This document shows positions 35,999 through 45,582 of a DNA stretch of 64,000 nt, in pieces. How positions within the stretch are numbered: position 1 is the stretch's first letter; each line of letters starts with the position of its first letter. Source of the DNA: Haloterrigena sp. H1 (GTDB lineage: Archaea > Halobacteriota > Halobacteria > Halobacteriales > Natrialbaceae); NCBI RefSeq assembly GCF_005938085.1, contig NZ_SMZK01000002.1, positions 248,001-312,000 on the forward strand, given 5' to 3'. The notes below the pieces were generated by a model that ran no database searches, had not been told where the DNA came from, and saw only the letters and a program-made list of their open reading frames with translations. A program made the position numbers and the translations under genes.

Positions 35999-37168
35999 AT
36001 GTCGGATGTAGCTCTTACGGGAACAGGTATGACGTCGTTTGGATCGCATCCCGACCGGACGGGAAGGGACATGTTCGCAGAGGCCGGCCTCGCCGCCCTC
36101 GAGGACGCGGGTGTCCCTGCTGCGGACGTTGACGAACTCTTTTACGGCAATTTCGTCGGCACCCTTTCGGAAGGGCAAGGCCATCAGGGACCGCTCATGG
36201 CAGAAACGCTCGGGACGACCGCTCCCTCGCGGCGGATCGAAAGCGCGTGTGCCTCGAGCGGGCTTGCGGTCCATGACGCCGTCCGTGCGATCAGAAGCGG
36301 CGAGGCAGACGTCGTCGTCGCCGGTGGCATGGAGCGGATGACGAACATGGGCACGGCTGGCGCGACGAAGGGACTGGCCGGCGCGGCCGACGATCTCTAT
36401 GAAGTCCGGTCGGGCGTCACCTTCCCCGGTGCGTACGCGCTGATGGCGCGGGCCTACTTCGACGAGTACGGTGGGACTCACGAGGATCTGGCTCACATCG
36501 CAGTCAAAAACCACGACAACGCGCTCGTCAACGACCACGCACACCTTCAGCAAGAGATCACGGTCGAGGACGCACTCGGCGCGCCCGAAATAGCGTCTCC
36601 CTTTACCCTCTATGACTCTTGTCCAATCAGCGACGGTGCGTCCGCGCTCGTCTTGACCTCGCCGGATTACGCCGACGAACACGGCCTTAACACCAATGTG
36701 GCAATCACGGGGGCCGGCCACGGCGGCGATACGATGGCGCTGCACGATCGCCAGTCGCTCTCGAAGACGCCCGCGACTCGCGAGGCCGCAGAAGAAGCTT
36801 ATGACGACGCCGATATCGGGCCCAGCGACATCTCTCTCGTGGAGGTCCACGACTGCTTTACGATCGCCGAGGTTCTTGCCCTCGAGGCGCTCGGACTCTA
36901 CAGCTACGGCGAGGCAATTGGGGCGGCCCGCCGCGGCGAGACGCGCCGCGACGGTGAGTTGCCGGTGAACCTCTCCGGCGGCCTGAAAGCGAAGGGGCAT
37001 CCAGTGGGTGCGACCGGAGCCGCCCAGGTGGCGGCCATCGCGACGCTGCTCGATGGTACTCACCCGCGCGCTGACGCTGTTCCCAACAACGCAACGGTCG
37101 GTGTCGCCCAGAACGCCGGTGGCACGGTCGCCAGTGCGACCGTTCACGTCCTGGAGGTGATGGAGTAA
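35999..37168 (+). CDS. Thiolase-family (SCP-x type) acyl-CoA acyltransferase
   Basis: 389 residues. Nucleophile Cys84 in ESACASSG, the HDC motif EVHDCFT and His334 in AKGHPVGATG give a thiolase active site of the SCP-2/non-biosynthetic archaeal type rather than the classical bacterial form. It overlaps the start of the 37168 gene (TAATG) and so is made together with that zinc-ribbon partner. In archaea such pairs form acetyl-CoA acetyltransferase complexes with HMG-CoA synthase or act in beta-oxidation. With the membrane Fe-S oxidoreductase next door, an acyl-CoA degradation role is inferred. Confidence 0.9.
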   Translation: MSDVALTGTGMTSFGSHPDRTGRDMFAEAGLAALEDAGVPAADVDELFYGNFVGTLSEGQGHQGPLMAETLGTTAPSRRIESACASSGLAVHDAVRAIRSGEADVVVAGGMERMTNMGTAGATKGLAGAADDLYEVRSGVTFPGAYALMARAYFDEYGGTHEDLAHIAVKNHDNALVNDHAHLQQEITVEDALGAPEIASPFTLYDSCPISDGASALVLTSPDYADEHGLNTNVAITGAGHGGDTMALHDRQSLSKTPATREAAEEAYDDADIGPSDISLVEVHDCFTIAEVLALEALGLYSYGEAIGAARRGETRRDGELPVNLSGGLKAKGHPVGATGAAQVAAIATLLDGTHPRADAVPNNATVGVAQNAGGTVASATVHVLEVME

Positions 37169-37554
37169 TGACTGACGTGACCAACGGCAAGTACGACGCG
37201 TTCCTCAACGCGCTCGCGGACGGCGAGGGCTACTACCTCACCTGCGAGAACGAGCACGGACTGCTGCCCCCACGGCGTGCCTGCCCCCACTGTGGCGACC
37301 GCGACTTAGCGGTGCGAGACCTGCCAGAATCTGGTGAGATCGTCACGCACACGACCGTGTTCGTGCCGACGCCGCAGTTCGAGGACGACGCACCCTACGT
37401 TACCGCCGTCGCCGACTTCGGCGGCGTGCGGCTCACGGGGATCATGCGGGACATCAATCAGAACGACGTCGAAATCGGAGACTGCGTCACCGCGACCGTC
37501 GAATCAAACGAGACGGCAGACGAACGAACGATCGTCTTTCGTCCAACGGAGTAA
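37168..37554 (+). CDS. DUF35 zinc-ribbon / OB-fold thiolase partner
   Basis: 128 residues. An N-terminal helix is followed by a rubredoxin-like ribbon containing one clear knuckle, CPHCGDRD; the other Cys pair expected in the family is replaced or missing (CENEHGLLPPRRAC supplies two more Cys). An OB-fold follows (GEIVTHTTVFVPTP, VRLTGIMRDI). DUF35 proteins scaffold archaeal thiolase/HMG-CoA synthase complexes and bind CoA. The start overlaps the upstream stop by one base. The gene is essential for thiolase activity in studied archaeal complexes. Confidence 0.88.
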   Translation: MTDVTNGKYDAFLNALADGEGYYLTCENEHGLLPPRRACPHCGDRDLAVRDLPESGEIVTHTTVFVPTPQFEDDAPYVTAVADFGGVRLTGIMRDINQNDVEIGDCVTATVESNETADERTIVFRPTE

Positions 37555-37592
37555 GACTAGCTGTAAGAAATAATCATTTCTGTATTCGTCAC

Positions 37593-39779
37593 ATGAACCT
37601 CATAGCACAGACCGATGTCGCAAGGGAAACGTACTGGGGAATCACCAGCGTCGAGTATGCGGTGTTTTACTTCCTTGCGTTCGTCACGGTTGCTGTCTTC
37701 ACTTACGGTGTCTTCCATCGATTCGTCCGCTACGCCCAGGGAGACGACGAGTCGTTCCCTCGAGTCGATAATCTCCAGCGTCGCATCGTAAGCGCGGCCA
37801 AGATCGTCCTCTCGAACGAGAAGCAGTTCAACAGGGACCTCTACGGCGGGTTGATGCACTCGTTTATTCTCTGGGGGTTCCTGACGCTGTTTATCGCAAC
37901 CTCCATCCTGATGGTCGAAGAGTACGCCGCGAAGAAGCTGCTCCATATCTCCTTCTGGAATGGAGACTTCTATCTCGCCTACCAGTTCATGGTCGACGCG
38001 ATGGGGCTGCTGTTCGTCGTCGGCATCGGCATGGCCCTCTACCGGCGCTACTGGGTCCGCAACCACCGCCTCTGGGATCGTCACACCTCCGCCGAGGACG
38101 ATCTGTTCATCTGGACGCTGTTCGCTCTCGGCATCGGTGGCTTCCTGCTCGAGGGACTGCGCGTCTACAGCGCCGGGATTCCCGACCACGAGGTCGTCAG
38201 CTTCGTCGCCTACGGGATGGCGCTTGGCTTCGACGCGCTCGGGCTGGCGACGCTCGGCCCCGCCCAGGCCGGGTTCAACAGAGCCGGACTCAACGTCGAG
38301 AACCTCCACTGGCTCGCGTGGTGGACCCACTCGCTGGTTGCGTTTTTCTTCATCGCGTGGATCCCCTACGCCAAGCCGTTCCACATGCTTTCGTCCTTTG
38401 CGAACGTCGTCACCCGCGACGAAAAAGCCGGGAAACGGCTGCCCAACGTCCCCTCGGATCTGGACGCGACCAACGCCGAGTCCATCGACGACTTCACCTG
38501 GAAAGAGTTGCTGGACCAAGACGCCTGTACCAAGTGTGGCCGGTGTTCGTCGGTCTGTCCCGCCAAGGCCTCCGATCGCCCGCTGGATCCGCGTAACGTC
38601 ATCCTTGATCTAAAATCCTATCGCGAGGAGCTCGACGCCGGTGGCGAGGAACAGCCGATCGTCGCCGACGGCGGCACCTCGGTGATCAATGCCGAGACGA
38701 TGGAGTCCTGTATGGCCTGTATGGCCTGTATGGACGCCTGCCCCGTCGAGATTGAGCACCTCAACAGCTTCACCCGGCTCAACCGCCAGCTCACCGATCA
38801 GGGTGACATCGACTCGAGCATGCAGGACGTCTTCCAGAACGTCATGCAAAACGGCAACACCTTCGGTGACTCTCCACGGAATCGCGGTGACTGGACCGAG
38901 GAACTCGAGTTCGACGTGTCCGACGCCCGCGAGGAGGAAGTCGACTACCTCTGGTACGTCGGTGACTTCCCGAGCTACGACGAGCGCAACAAGCAAGTCG
39001 CGCGGTCGCTGGCGACCATTCTCAAAGAGGCCGACGTCAGCTTCGGGATCCTCTTCGACGACGAGAAGTTCGACGGCAACGACATCCGCCGCGTCGGCGA
39101 GGAGTTCCTCTACATCGAACTCGCCGGCCACCACGTCGAGACCTGGGAAGACTGCGAGTTCGATACGATCGTCTGTACGGACCCCCACTCCTACAACACG
39201 TTCAAAAACGAGTACCCCGAGGTCGACTTCGAGGAGTTCGCCGACGACCCGATGATGCCCTTCGAGTACGACGAGCAATGGAACGCAGACGGCGAAATTG
39301 ACGTTCTTCACTGGACCCAGGCTGTCGAGGAACTCGTCTCCGAGGGTCACCTCGACCTGTCGGGAACGGAACTCGACTACACGGTCACCTACCACGACCC
39401 GTGTCATCTCGGCCGATACAACGACGAGTACGAGGCCCCCCGCGAACTCATTAAAGCGACGGGCTGTAAACTCGACGAGATGCCCCGCAACCGCGCCAAC
39501 TCCTTCTGCTGTGGTGGCGGTGGCGGTGGCCTCTGGATGGATTTCGAAGAAGAGCCCAAACCGAGTGAGGAACGGATTCGTGAGGCGCTCGAGGACACCG
39601 ACGCCGGCAGCGGCGTCGAGAAGTTCGTCGTCGCCTGTCCGATGTGCATGACGATGTACGAGGACGGCCGCAAGACCGGCGGCTACGAGGACGAGATCGA
39701 AATCGTCGACGTCGCCGAACTCATCGTCGAGGCCATCGGCAAGACCGAGGAAGCAAAGGTCGAGGTCGCCACGGACTAA
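37593..39779 (+). CDS. Membrane-anchored Fe-S oxidoreductase, HdrD/GlpC-type with NarI-like domain
   Basis: 728 residues. The first 280 form a cytochrome b-like membrane region of five or six helices with conserved His. Then come two [4Fe-4S] motifs, CTKCGRCSSVCP (near 312) and CMACMACMDACP (near 373), and two CCG-type domains (CHLGRY near 604, CCGGGGGG near 639, CPMCM near 682). Haloarchaeal proteins of this class are thought to pass electrons from acyl-CoA dehydrogenases via ETF into the quinone pool. It follows the thiolase pair by 39 bases on the same strand, supporting that role. Confidence 0.88.
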   Translation: MNLIAQTDVARETYWGITSVEYAVFYFLAFVTVAVFTYGVFHRFVRYAQGDDESFPRVDNLQRRIVSAAKIVLSNEKQFNRDLYGGLMHSFILWGFLTLFIATSILMVEEYAAKKLLHISFWNGDFYLAYQFMVDAMGLLFVVGIGMALYRRYWVRNHRLWDRHTSAEDDLFIWTLFALGIGGFLLEGLRVYSAGIPDHEVVSFVAYGMALGFDALGLATLGPAQAGFNRAGLNVENLHWLAWWTHSLVAFFFIAWIPYAKPFHMLSSFANVVTRDEKAGKRLPNVPSDLDATNAESIDDFTWKELLDQDACTKCGRCSSVCPAKASDRPLDPRNVILDLKSYREELDAGGEEQPIVADGGTSVINAETMESCMACMACMDACPVEIEHLNSFTRLNRQLTDQGDIDSSMQDVFQNVMQNGNTFGDSPRNRGDWTEELEFDVSDAREEEVDYLWYVGDFPSYDERNKQVARSLATILKEADVSFGILFDDEKFDGNDIRRVGEEFLYIELAGHHVETWEDCEFDTIVCTDPHSYNTFKNEYPEVDFEEFADDPMMPFEYDEQWNADGEIDVLHWTQAVEELVSEGHLDLSGTELDYTVTYHDPCHLGRYNDEYEAPRELIKATGCKLDEMPRNRANSFCCGGGGGGLWMDFEEEPKPSEERIREALEDTDAGSGVEKFVVACPMCMTMYEDGRKTGGYEDEIEIVDVAELIVEAIGKTEEAKVEVATD

Positions 39780-39918
39780 GAAGCTATAATCCTACCGCCG
39801 TACCGCATTCCAATACCAGACTCGGACGCTATCACCGAGGACGACGCAGACCGCCCGCTCGACGAACTGTTCTAATACTTGAGGTGACACCCTATCTGAC
39901 TCGTTCTGAGACCGTTTT

Positions 39919-40033
39919 CTACGATCCTATCTCGAGTGCGTCGATTGCTTCCCGTGGCTCGACGTTGTAGTCAACGAGCCGATCGGCGGCGAGTTACCAA
40001 GCGTGTTCGGCGAGTTCGGGATCGGCCTGCTCG
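39919..40033 (-). pseudogene. C-terminal gene fragment with in-frame stop, cut at the TnpB element
   Basis: Minus-strand reading gives DPELAEHAW, a stop, then LAADRLVDYNVEPREAIDAL. The same segment without the stop is at 47821-47932 (ELAEHAWQLAADRLLE, then IEPREAVDALAIE). The homology ends where the TnpB right end begins (40033/40034). I do not recognise the parent family. It is a remnant truncated at the element boundary. Confidence 0.6.
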
Positions 40034-40062
40034 TGACATCCTCCGCGCCGTAAACGGCGCGG
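40034..40062 (-). other. TnpB element right end and omega-RNA hairpin
   Basis: TGACATCCTC followed by a perfect 8-bp hairpin (CCGCGCCG-TAAA-CGGCGCGG, 40043-40062) lies 33 bases past the tnpB stop. The same TGACATCCTC plus hairpin occurs at 58467-58495 beside another TnpB remnant, so this is a shared element end. In IS605-family elements the omega-RNA scaffold ends here and the next 16-20 bases act as guide. Confidence 0.65.
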
Positions 40063-40094
40063 CTTCCCGTACCGCGGGTGGGATATTTACTGGT

Positions 40095-41345
40095 CTACGA
40101 CACGACCTGTTCTCTCGTCTGAAACGTCCCGCTCTCGCGGTCGAACAGGTGTACCGATGGCTGTGCCACACAGCCGTTACTCCTATCCTCACCGTGAGGA
40201 CTCGGAGTTATCTTCTGGCGCATGTTTTCCGCTCCGTTACAATCCGCGTTGGCTACCAACTCACACGACTCACAGACATACAGGCCACGTTCGACACGGT
40301 TCGACTTCGTCGCATCGCCACAGCGTGAGCAGGTCTTACTGGTATCCCACTCGTTCTCCTTCAGCACCTCGACGTCACGAATCTCGCCTTTGTATGCGAG
40401 GTACTGGTAGATGCGGTCAAACGCCCACGAGTGCAACTTCTTGTTCCCCGTCTTCCCCCAGTCGGACTCTCGAACGTCTTCGGGCCAACTCACTGCGAGC
40501 GTTCCAACACCGCGTTCGACACATTCGGTGATGATGGTGTCCGTGAGAACGTGGTAAAAATGCGTCTCGCGGTCTGCGAGTTTCCGACGCGCCCACATCG
40601 ACTTCTCTGACGGGCCGTTCTCACCTTCGGTGTCGTACTCAGCCCGGGTGAAGTAGTGCTTGTCCTGTTTGAGCGAGTTGCCGGGGTACAGGACGTATTC
40701 GTTGGGGAATGCGACCGTGGCGATATTCGTGATGCCGAGGTCGATGCCTGCTACCCCGCCGCCTGCGGAGTCGTTGGTTTCGAGGTCGACTTTGCAGACG
40801 AAGTGTAGTTCCCACTCGTCACCGTTCCAGACGGCGCGAACGTTCTGCACTCGGGCGACTTCTGAGAGGTTGACATCTGGCCGGGTCTGGTACTCACAGA
40901 GGATGAAGTCCGACCAATTCTCTTTAAGGTTCGACCCTTTCGAGAGTCGGACACGGTTGTTCTCGGGATCGTGTTTGAAGCCGTCTGCTTTGAACGTGAC
41001 CGTACTGCGCGGTCGTTCGTCACCGTGTTTGCGGTAGCCGGGCGGATTCGCCGTCTCGTCGTTCTGTCGTAGATCGAACCACGACTGGAAAGCGTCAGAG
41101 AGTTCTTCGATGACTTTCTGACTGGATTGTGCATTCAGGTCTTTCCAGCACGTTTGATTCTTCATATATGCCTTCAGCGTCCCTTCATCGGGTACCTCGC
41201 CGATTTCATCCCAGATGCGGTCGGCTGTCCAGCGTGCGACGTTCCAGATCTTCGAGGCGGCGTCTCCGAGCAAATCCAGGGCATCGCAGACCTGTCGCTG
41301 GTTCTGAATGGAACCAACATAGCTGCGAGTAACCTGAATCGCCAT
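40095..41345 (-). CDS. tnpB: RNA-guided nuclease TnpB (IS1341-type transposon protein)
   Basis: 416 residues from ATG 41345. It has a RuvC-like catalytic set: Asp in GIDLGITN (near 200), an acidic residue in SWPEDVRESDWG (near 287), and Asp in NADCNGAENM (near 365). A zinc ribbon sits between (CSRC near 340, CESC near 357). Length and order match active TnpB proteins, which are guided by omega-RNA from their own 3' end to cut DNA next to a short TAM. No tnpA is beside it, as in most haloarchaeal IS1341 elements. The gene appears intact. Confidence 0.9.
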   Translation of the reverse strand: MAIQVTRSYVGSIQNQRQVCDALDLLGDAASKIWNVARWTADRIWDEIGEVPDEGTLKAYMKNQTCWKDLNAQSSQKVIEELSDAFQSWFDLRQNDETANPPGYRKHGDERPRSTVTFKADGFKHDPENNRVRLSKGSNLKENWSDFILCEYQTRPDVNLSEVARVQNVRAVWNGDEWELHFVCKVDLETNDSAGGGVAGIDLGITNIATVAFPNEYVLYPGNSLKQDKHYFTRAEYDTEGENGPSEKSMWARRKLADRETHFYHVLTDTIITECVERGVGTLAVSWPEDVRESDWGKTGNKKLHSWAFDRIYQYLAYKGEIRDVEVLKENEWDTSKTCSRCGDATKSNRVERGLYVCESCELVANADCNGAENMRQKITPSPHGEDRSNGCVAQPSVHLFDRESGTFQTREQVVS

Positions 41346-41730
41346 ACATAGCCTATATAGACAATCCAACTTAGCGGTGTGGATTCACGTTAAATATCCA
41401 GCCTGCCATCGACTGTGGGTTGTGTACCCGAGTGACGCGATTCACGCCCGGCGTAAACGCCGGAATTCTCTCGCTGTTCAAAGATAGACATGCACTGCTC
41501 GAAGATGTATCGTAACTCTACACTGAAGGATGTGTGTTTGAGCAGTCGCTAGATCCGCGTCAGCCAACCCAGTTTGTCGGCGGCACAGCGACTGCACTCT
41601 GGGAGAGTGGTTTGTGACGTTTGAAGATACAGGTCACATTCAAGATTGCCGCAATCGTTGACACCAGGATACTATTGCTGGGAATCTCGACTTTTTACGC
41701 TTCAATTCCACTATCTGGGCTCGTTCCTTC
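41346..41730. other. TnpB left flank and second element-end remnant
   Basis: No gene is seen. A hairpin CCGGCG-TAAA-CGCCGG lies at 41448-41463 with the same loop and a following TCTCTCGC, resembling the 40043 and 58476 element hairpins. This suggests an older, now headless insertion next to the intact one. The remainder (41480-41730) shows nothing recognisable. Confidence 0.4.
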
Positions 41731-42561
41731 CTAAACTGGGTTGGACCCGGGACTGATTGCGACCAGAAATCGACCCATCAGCCCCAGACTGATGGCCGTC
41801 AGCGTTCCAAAGATTAGGATCTGGGGCAGCGGCACAGGTTGTCCGTCGAGGATCATGTAGATTATCATCGCTAGGACCGCGCCGCCGAGCGTGGCGATTT
41901 TCACGAGCAGAACAGCGGTGAACGCGTATCCCCAGGGCCGACGGTTCCAGAGCCAGTAGGCCGTCAGGGCAAATGCGGGGATGATGATACCCAGGTCCAG
42001 CGAGTAGATGACTGACGTCGGGAGTCCCGGCTCGGCGATGCTCGCTGGTGTCGTCCCTGCAAGAGTCGCCGGCAGAATCTCCGAGAGCCATAGCAACGAG
42101 ACTAACACGACCAGGAATAGCTGGAAGACGACGTAGGGGCGGACGGACGCCTCACCGAGGTCCCGTTTCAGCGCCGCCGCGTCGAGCCGGACCATCCCGC
42201 CGACGAACGTGAACAGCGTCAGCCAGAGCAACGTCGTATACACGAGGTACAATTCGTTGAACGCGGTCATGAACGCGTATGAGGCGTAGGTGTACAACAG
42301 GTAGCCAGTCACGCCAAGCCAAACGACGTAGCCTCGGAGCGACCCACGGTTTGCGTAATATAGCGAAACAGCAAGGGCTGGAACGCCAACCACGAGCGTT
42401 AACAGATCTTGTCCGTAGATCTGGGGAAGCAACACCGGGTCGTCGCGGTAAAAGTTCGGGACGAACAGTCCGACGGCTGTGGCAACTATCGTTAGGAGCA
42501 GCGTCGTGAGCGATGCGATACGGTACGAGCGGGGAATCGGTGGCCGGGACACGCTCACCAT
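41731..42561 (-). CDS. Polytopic membrane protein, unknown function
   Basis: 276 residues with seven or eight hydrophobic helices and short loops, beginning with a polar MVSVSRPPIPRS leader. There is no transporter signature, lipobox or cofactor motif. Aromatic-rich helices (VWLGVTGYLLYTYASYAFM) and a periplasmic-facing acidic loop are visible. I do not recognise the family. It is monocistronic between mobile elements and a kinase gene. Confidence 0.72.
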   Translation of the reverse strand: MVSVSRPPIPRSYRIASLTTLLLTIVATAVGLFVPNFYRDDPVLLPQIYGQDLLTLVVGVPALAVSLYYANRGSLRGYVVWLGVTGYLLYTYASYAFMTAFNELYLVYTTLLWLTLFTFVGGMVRLDAAALKRDLGEASVRPYVVFQLFLVVLVSLLWLSEILPATLAGTTPASIAEPGLPTSVIYSLDLGIIIPAFALTAYWLWNRRPWGYAFTAVLLVKIATLGGAVLAMIIYMILDGQPVPLPQILIFGTLTAISLGLMGRFLVAISPGSNPV

Positions 42562-42781
42562 CTTAGTCGCTCCGATTAGCGTCGCGGTGCGCCAGCACGG
42601 CCTTGGACATGGCCGGTGACGGGGCTTTACATTCGACGGAGAGAATCATATATCGAAATCATCATTCTAAGATTGTATAATTGTAGGCGTGGCAGATTCC
42701 TGACTTATATGGGATCGATCATTCTCAGTTGCGTATCGAACAGTTTGTCAATCGATCTGACTCGTTCCTGTAAAAAGGCGA

Positions 42782-44701
42782 TCACGTATCAGTTGGTGGA
42801 AGCGTGAATGAGAACGTCGCTCCCCCGCCGGACTTAGACTCGACCCATATTTCGCCCCCGTGGCGTTCTATGATACGCCGACAGAGTGCCAGCCCGATTC
42901 CGGTCCCGGAATGTTCCTCCCGGCCGTGGAGACGCTGAAACACCTCGAAGACGCGATCCTGCTGATCTGGATCAATACCGATACCCTCATCGTGAACTGA
43001 GATCTTCCACATCCGCCCTTGACGATTGGCTTCGACGTGAATTTTAGGTAGGCCATCCCCGCTGTACGTAATCGCGTTACTCAGAAGATTTTGGAAGACC
43101 TGACGTAGCTGATTGTCGTCACCTTTGACCCACGGCAAATCGTCAGTTGTAAGAGTGGTGTTGCTCTCCTCGATTTGCATCTGGAGATCCTTCTGCACAT
43201 CCTCGAGGAGACGATTCAAATCGACCGGTTCTAACGGATCACCCTGTGTATCCACCCGCGAGTACTCGAGGAGGGCGTCGATCATCTCACGCATGCGTTC
43301 AGCCCCGTCGACGGCAAACTCGAGGAACTCTTCACCATCGTCGTCGAAGTCGTCTGCGTACCGGCTCTCGATAAGTTGCAGGTAACTCGAGACCATCCGC
43401 AAGGGTTCCTGCAGGTCGTGGCTAGCGGCGTACGCAAACTGCTCGAGTCGTTCGTTCGATTTTTCGAGTTCGCGCTCGTAGACTTTGCGTTCGGTGATAT
43501 CCTGACCGATACCAATTACTCGAGCGATTCCCTCGTCGTTTTCGACGTGTTTTCCTCGGATGCGGAGCCAACGAGTCTCTTCGTCGGGCCTCACGACTCG
43601 GAACGTCTCGTCGAATGGCTCATCTGGAAGTTTATTGAAGTTCGTGCGGACGCGCTCGCGGTCCTCTGGATGGACCCATTGTACATATGCACCTGGATCG
43701 TCGTACAGCCGCTGACGACTGATACCCCAGATGTCGTCGAACGACGGGCTGATGTACTGGTATTCCATCGTATCCGGCGCGGTGATCCAGATAGTCTCTT
43801 CGATGTTCTCTACGACCATTCGGAACTCTGCTTCGCGCACCTTTCGCTCCGTGATGTCGCGGAAGTAGACCGAGAGACCTGTCTCGGACGGATACGCGTT
43901 AACTTCGAACCATGCGTCGAGGGGATCGGGATAGTAGAACTCGAACGAGGTCGATTCTTGCGTTTCCATCGCTTGTTCATACTCCATTCGGGGTTTCGAA
44001 TCGGCCGCCCACTCGAACGTATCCCAGACGTCTTTGCCGACGAGGCCCTCCCCTGTGATATCGATCAACTCTTCTGCACGGTCATTTAGGTATGTGAACT
44101 CCCAGTTTTCGTTGAGCGAGTAAAATGCGTCCGAGATGCGACTGTGCATCTCTTTGAGTTCATTCTGTGTTTCCCTGTTTGCGATAGCCGAGGCGAGCAC
44201 GTTGGCGACGCTCTGCACGAAGTTTGCGTCGTGGTTGGTAAACTCTCGTCGCTCGGTCGTATGCACTCCTAATATTCCCCACGGGTCCTCCACCGATCCG
44301 ATAATGACACTAATCCCACTCACGACGTCATGACTGGTGAGTAGTTCGGGGCCGGAAAACCGTTCTGTAGTGTTGATATCACTAACAATGATCGGTTCTT
44401 CGGAGTTCAGCGTATACCCCGCCTGTGAGTCGAAATGAGTAGGGACCCTCACATTCCCGACAAGACCGTCGCGCCATCCGACACCCTGCCGGAGAAATAC
44501 CTCGTCACCACCAGGGAGTAACTCGAAAACCTTCGCATACTCGACATTGAGCGTCTCCGCGACAGCAGCGGCAGCATCGTGCATCAACTGATCGAGGCCG
44601 TCAGTCTCGAGCGCCTGCTGTCCAAGTTCAGCAACGACCTCCTGTTGACGGACGCGAGTATGGACTTTAGAGTCCAGATCCGGGTCTGGAGATGACGTCA
44701 T
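42782..44701 (-). CDS. GAF/PAS sensor histidine kinase
   Basis: 639 residues. A GAF domain (about 20-170; EPIIVSDINTTERFSG) and two PAS domains (about 180-290 and 295-415) precede a HisKA domain with H-box AASHDLQEPLRMVSSYL (His near 430). The ATPase domain has LLSNAITYSGDG, VHDEGIGIDP and GTGIGLALCRRI. The DLQEPLRM H-box is the phytochrome-like subfamily. The second PAS has the PAS-PAC junction DITERK. No response regulator is adjacent. The PadR-type gene (44748) is upstream on the same strand. Confidence 0.9.
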   Translation of the reverse strand: MTSSPDPDLDSKVHTRVRQQEVVAELGQQALETDGLDQLMHDAAAAVAETLNVEYAKVFELLPGGDEVFLRQGVGWRDGLVGNVRVPTHFDSQAGYTLNSEEPIIVSDINTTERFSGPELLTSHDVVSGISVIIGSVEDPWGILGVHTTERREFTNHDANFVQSVANVLASAIANRETQNELKEMHSRISDAFYSLNENWEFTYLNDRAEELIDITGEGLVGKDVWDTFEWAADSKPRMEYEQAMETQESTSFEFYYPDPLDAWFEVNAYPSETGLSVYFRDITERKVREAEFRMVVENIEETIWITAPDTMEYQYISPSFDDIWGISRQRLYDDPGAYVQWVHPEDRERVRTNFNKLPDEPFDETFRVVRPDEETRWLRIRGKHVENDEGIARVIGIGQDITERKVYERELEKSNERLEQFAYAASHDLQEPLRMVSSYLQLIESRYADDFDDDGEEFLEFAVDGAERMREMIDALLEYSRVDTQGDPLEPVDLNRLLEDVQKDLQMQIEESNTTLTTDDLPWVKGDDNQLRQVFQNLLSNAITYSGDGLPKIHVEANRQGRMWKISVHDEGIGIDPDQQDRVFEVFQRLHGREEHSGTGIGLALCRRIIERHGGEIWVESKSGGGATFSFTLPPTDT

Positions 44702-44747
44702 CTAAACGAGAAAGTGTCGCAAGGCGTATAAGGGCTTTTCTCAGGGC

Positions 44748-45023
44748 TTACAATTCGACGTATTGTTCTTCCCATTCGCGCCGTTCTTGGATCTGCTTAC
44801 GCCCGGCATCTGAGATTTCATAATAGTTCGTCCGGCGGTCTAGCTGCCCTTTTTCGACTAATTCCTTATTGACAAGTGTATCCAGATTTGGATACAGCCG
44901 GCCATGATTGATCTCGGTACTGTAGTACTGCTCGACTTCCTCTTTGACATCTTGGCCAGACGGTTGGTCAGCGCCTGCAATCACATATAAGAGGTCACGT
45001 TGGAAGCCGGTCAGATCGTGCAT
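44748..45023 (-). CDS. PadR-family transcription regulator
   Basis: 91 residues from ATG 45023 (MHDLTGFQRDLLYVIAGAD); the frame to 45152 upstream has poor composition. The winged helix with LTGFQRDLLYVIAG, GRLYPNLDTLVNKELVEKG and RRTNYYEISDAGRKQI is the PadR type, here reduced to the DNA-binding domain. Haloarchaeal PadR-like proteins of this size often control adjacent membrane or signalling genes. It lies 47 bases upstream of the kinase gene on the same strand, suggesting co-expression. Confidence 0.85.
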   Translation of the reverse strand: MHDLTGFQRDLLYVIAGADQPSGQDVKEEVEQYYSTEINHGRLYPNLDTLVNKELVEKGQLDRRTNYYEISDAGRKQIQERREWEEQYVEL

Positions 45024-45211
45024 ACACTGTTCACGATAAACAGCATATTTGTTACCCTGCTTGTATATGCAACTCATAGATGTTATAGTTACCAAATACA
45101 TCCTAAACGTAGCTCTCATACCAGTCTCAATTCCCTGTTTCCACAAATTCACCCCATCATGTATTTTTCCAGATAGGAAGGCCTATACTGAGGTGTTCGA
45201 ATTATCGGAGT

Positions 45212-45538
45212 ATGACGCGCATCAACGGTAAAGCCGCATCCAGTGAGTCAAACACGGAGCAACTTCCGAACTGTATTACTGTTGTCGGACGCGGTGTTCC
45301 GTCGAATTTCGAGTTCTCTGTTGCCGGTGACATCGAAATGATTAGCGATAATCCTGTAGAAGAGGCGACTGTCGTTACGAAGAACGCTGTTGAGGGTTCG
45401 ATCGATGTTGGTGTTCAACGCTTCCGGTTCTCTGGCGAGTTAGCAAATATCCACGTTACCGATTGGAACGGTATGAAAGGTGGGGAATCTCCGAGCACAC
45501 CAACCATTCACGTCGATTACGGCACTCCTGGCCGGTAG
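45212..45538 (+). CDS. Conserved haloarchaeal beta-rich protein, unknown function
   Basis: 108 residues, MTRINGKAASSESNTEQLPN to IHVDYGTPGR. The middle alternates hydrophobic and polar residues (TVVGRGVPSNFEFSVAGDIE, VDVGVQRFRFSGE-like) as in beta sheets, and the C-terminus is Gly/Pro-rich. There is no signal peptide, Cys or membrane segment. Upstream sequence 45024-45211 is AT-rich and probably serves both this gene and the PadR gene divergently. Confidence 0.6.
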   Translation: MTRINGKAASSESNTEQLPNCITVVGRGVPSNFEFSVAGDIEMISDNPVEEATVVTKNAVEGSIDVGVQRFRFSGELANIHVTDWNGMKGGESPSTPTIHVDYGTPGR

Positions 45539-45582
45539 CAACACAGATCTCTTAGCCGGTGTTAGGTCGCCTCCGATTGCTG

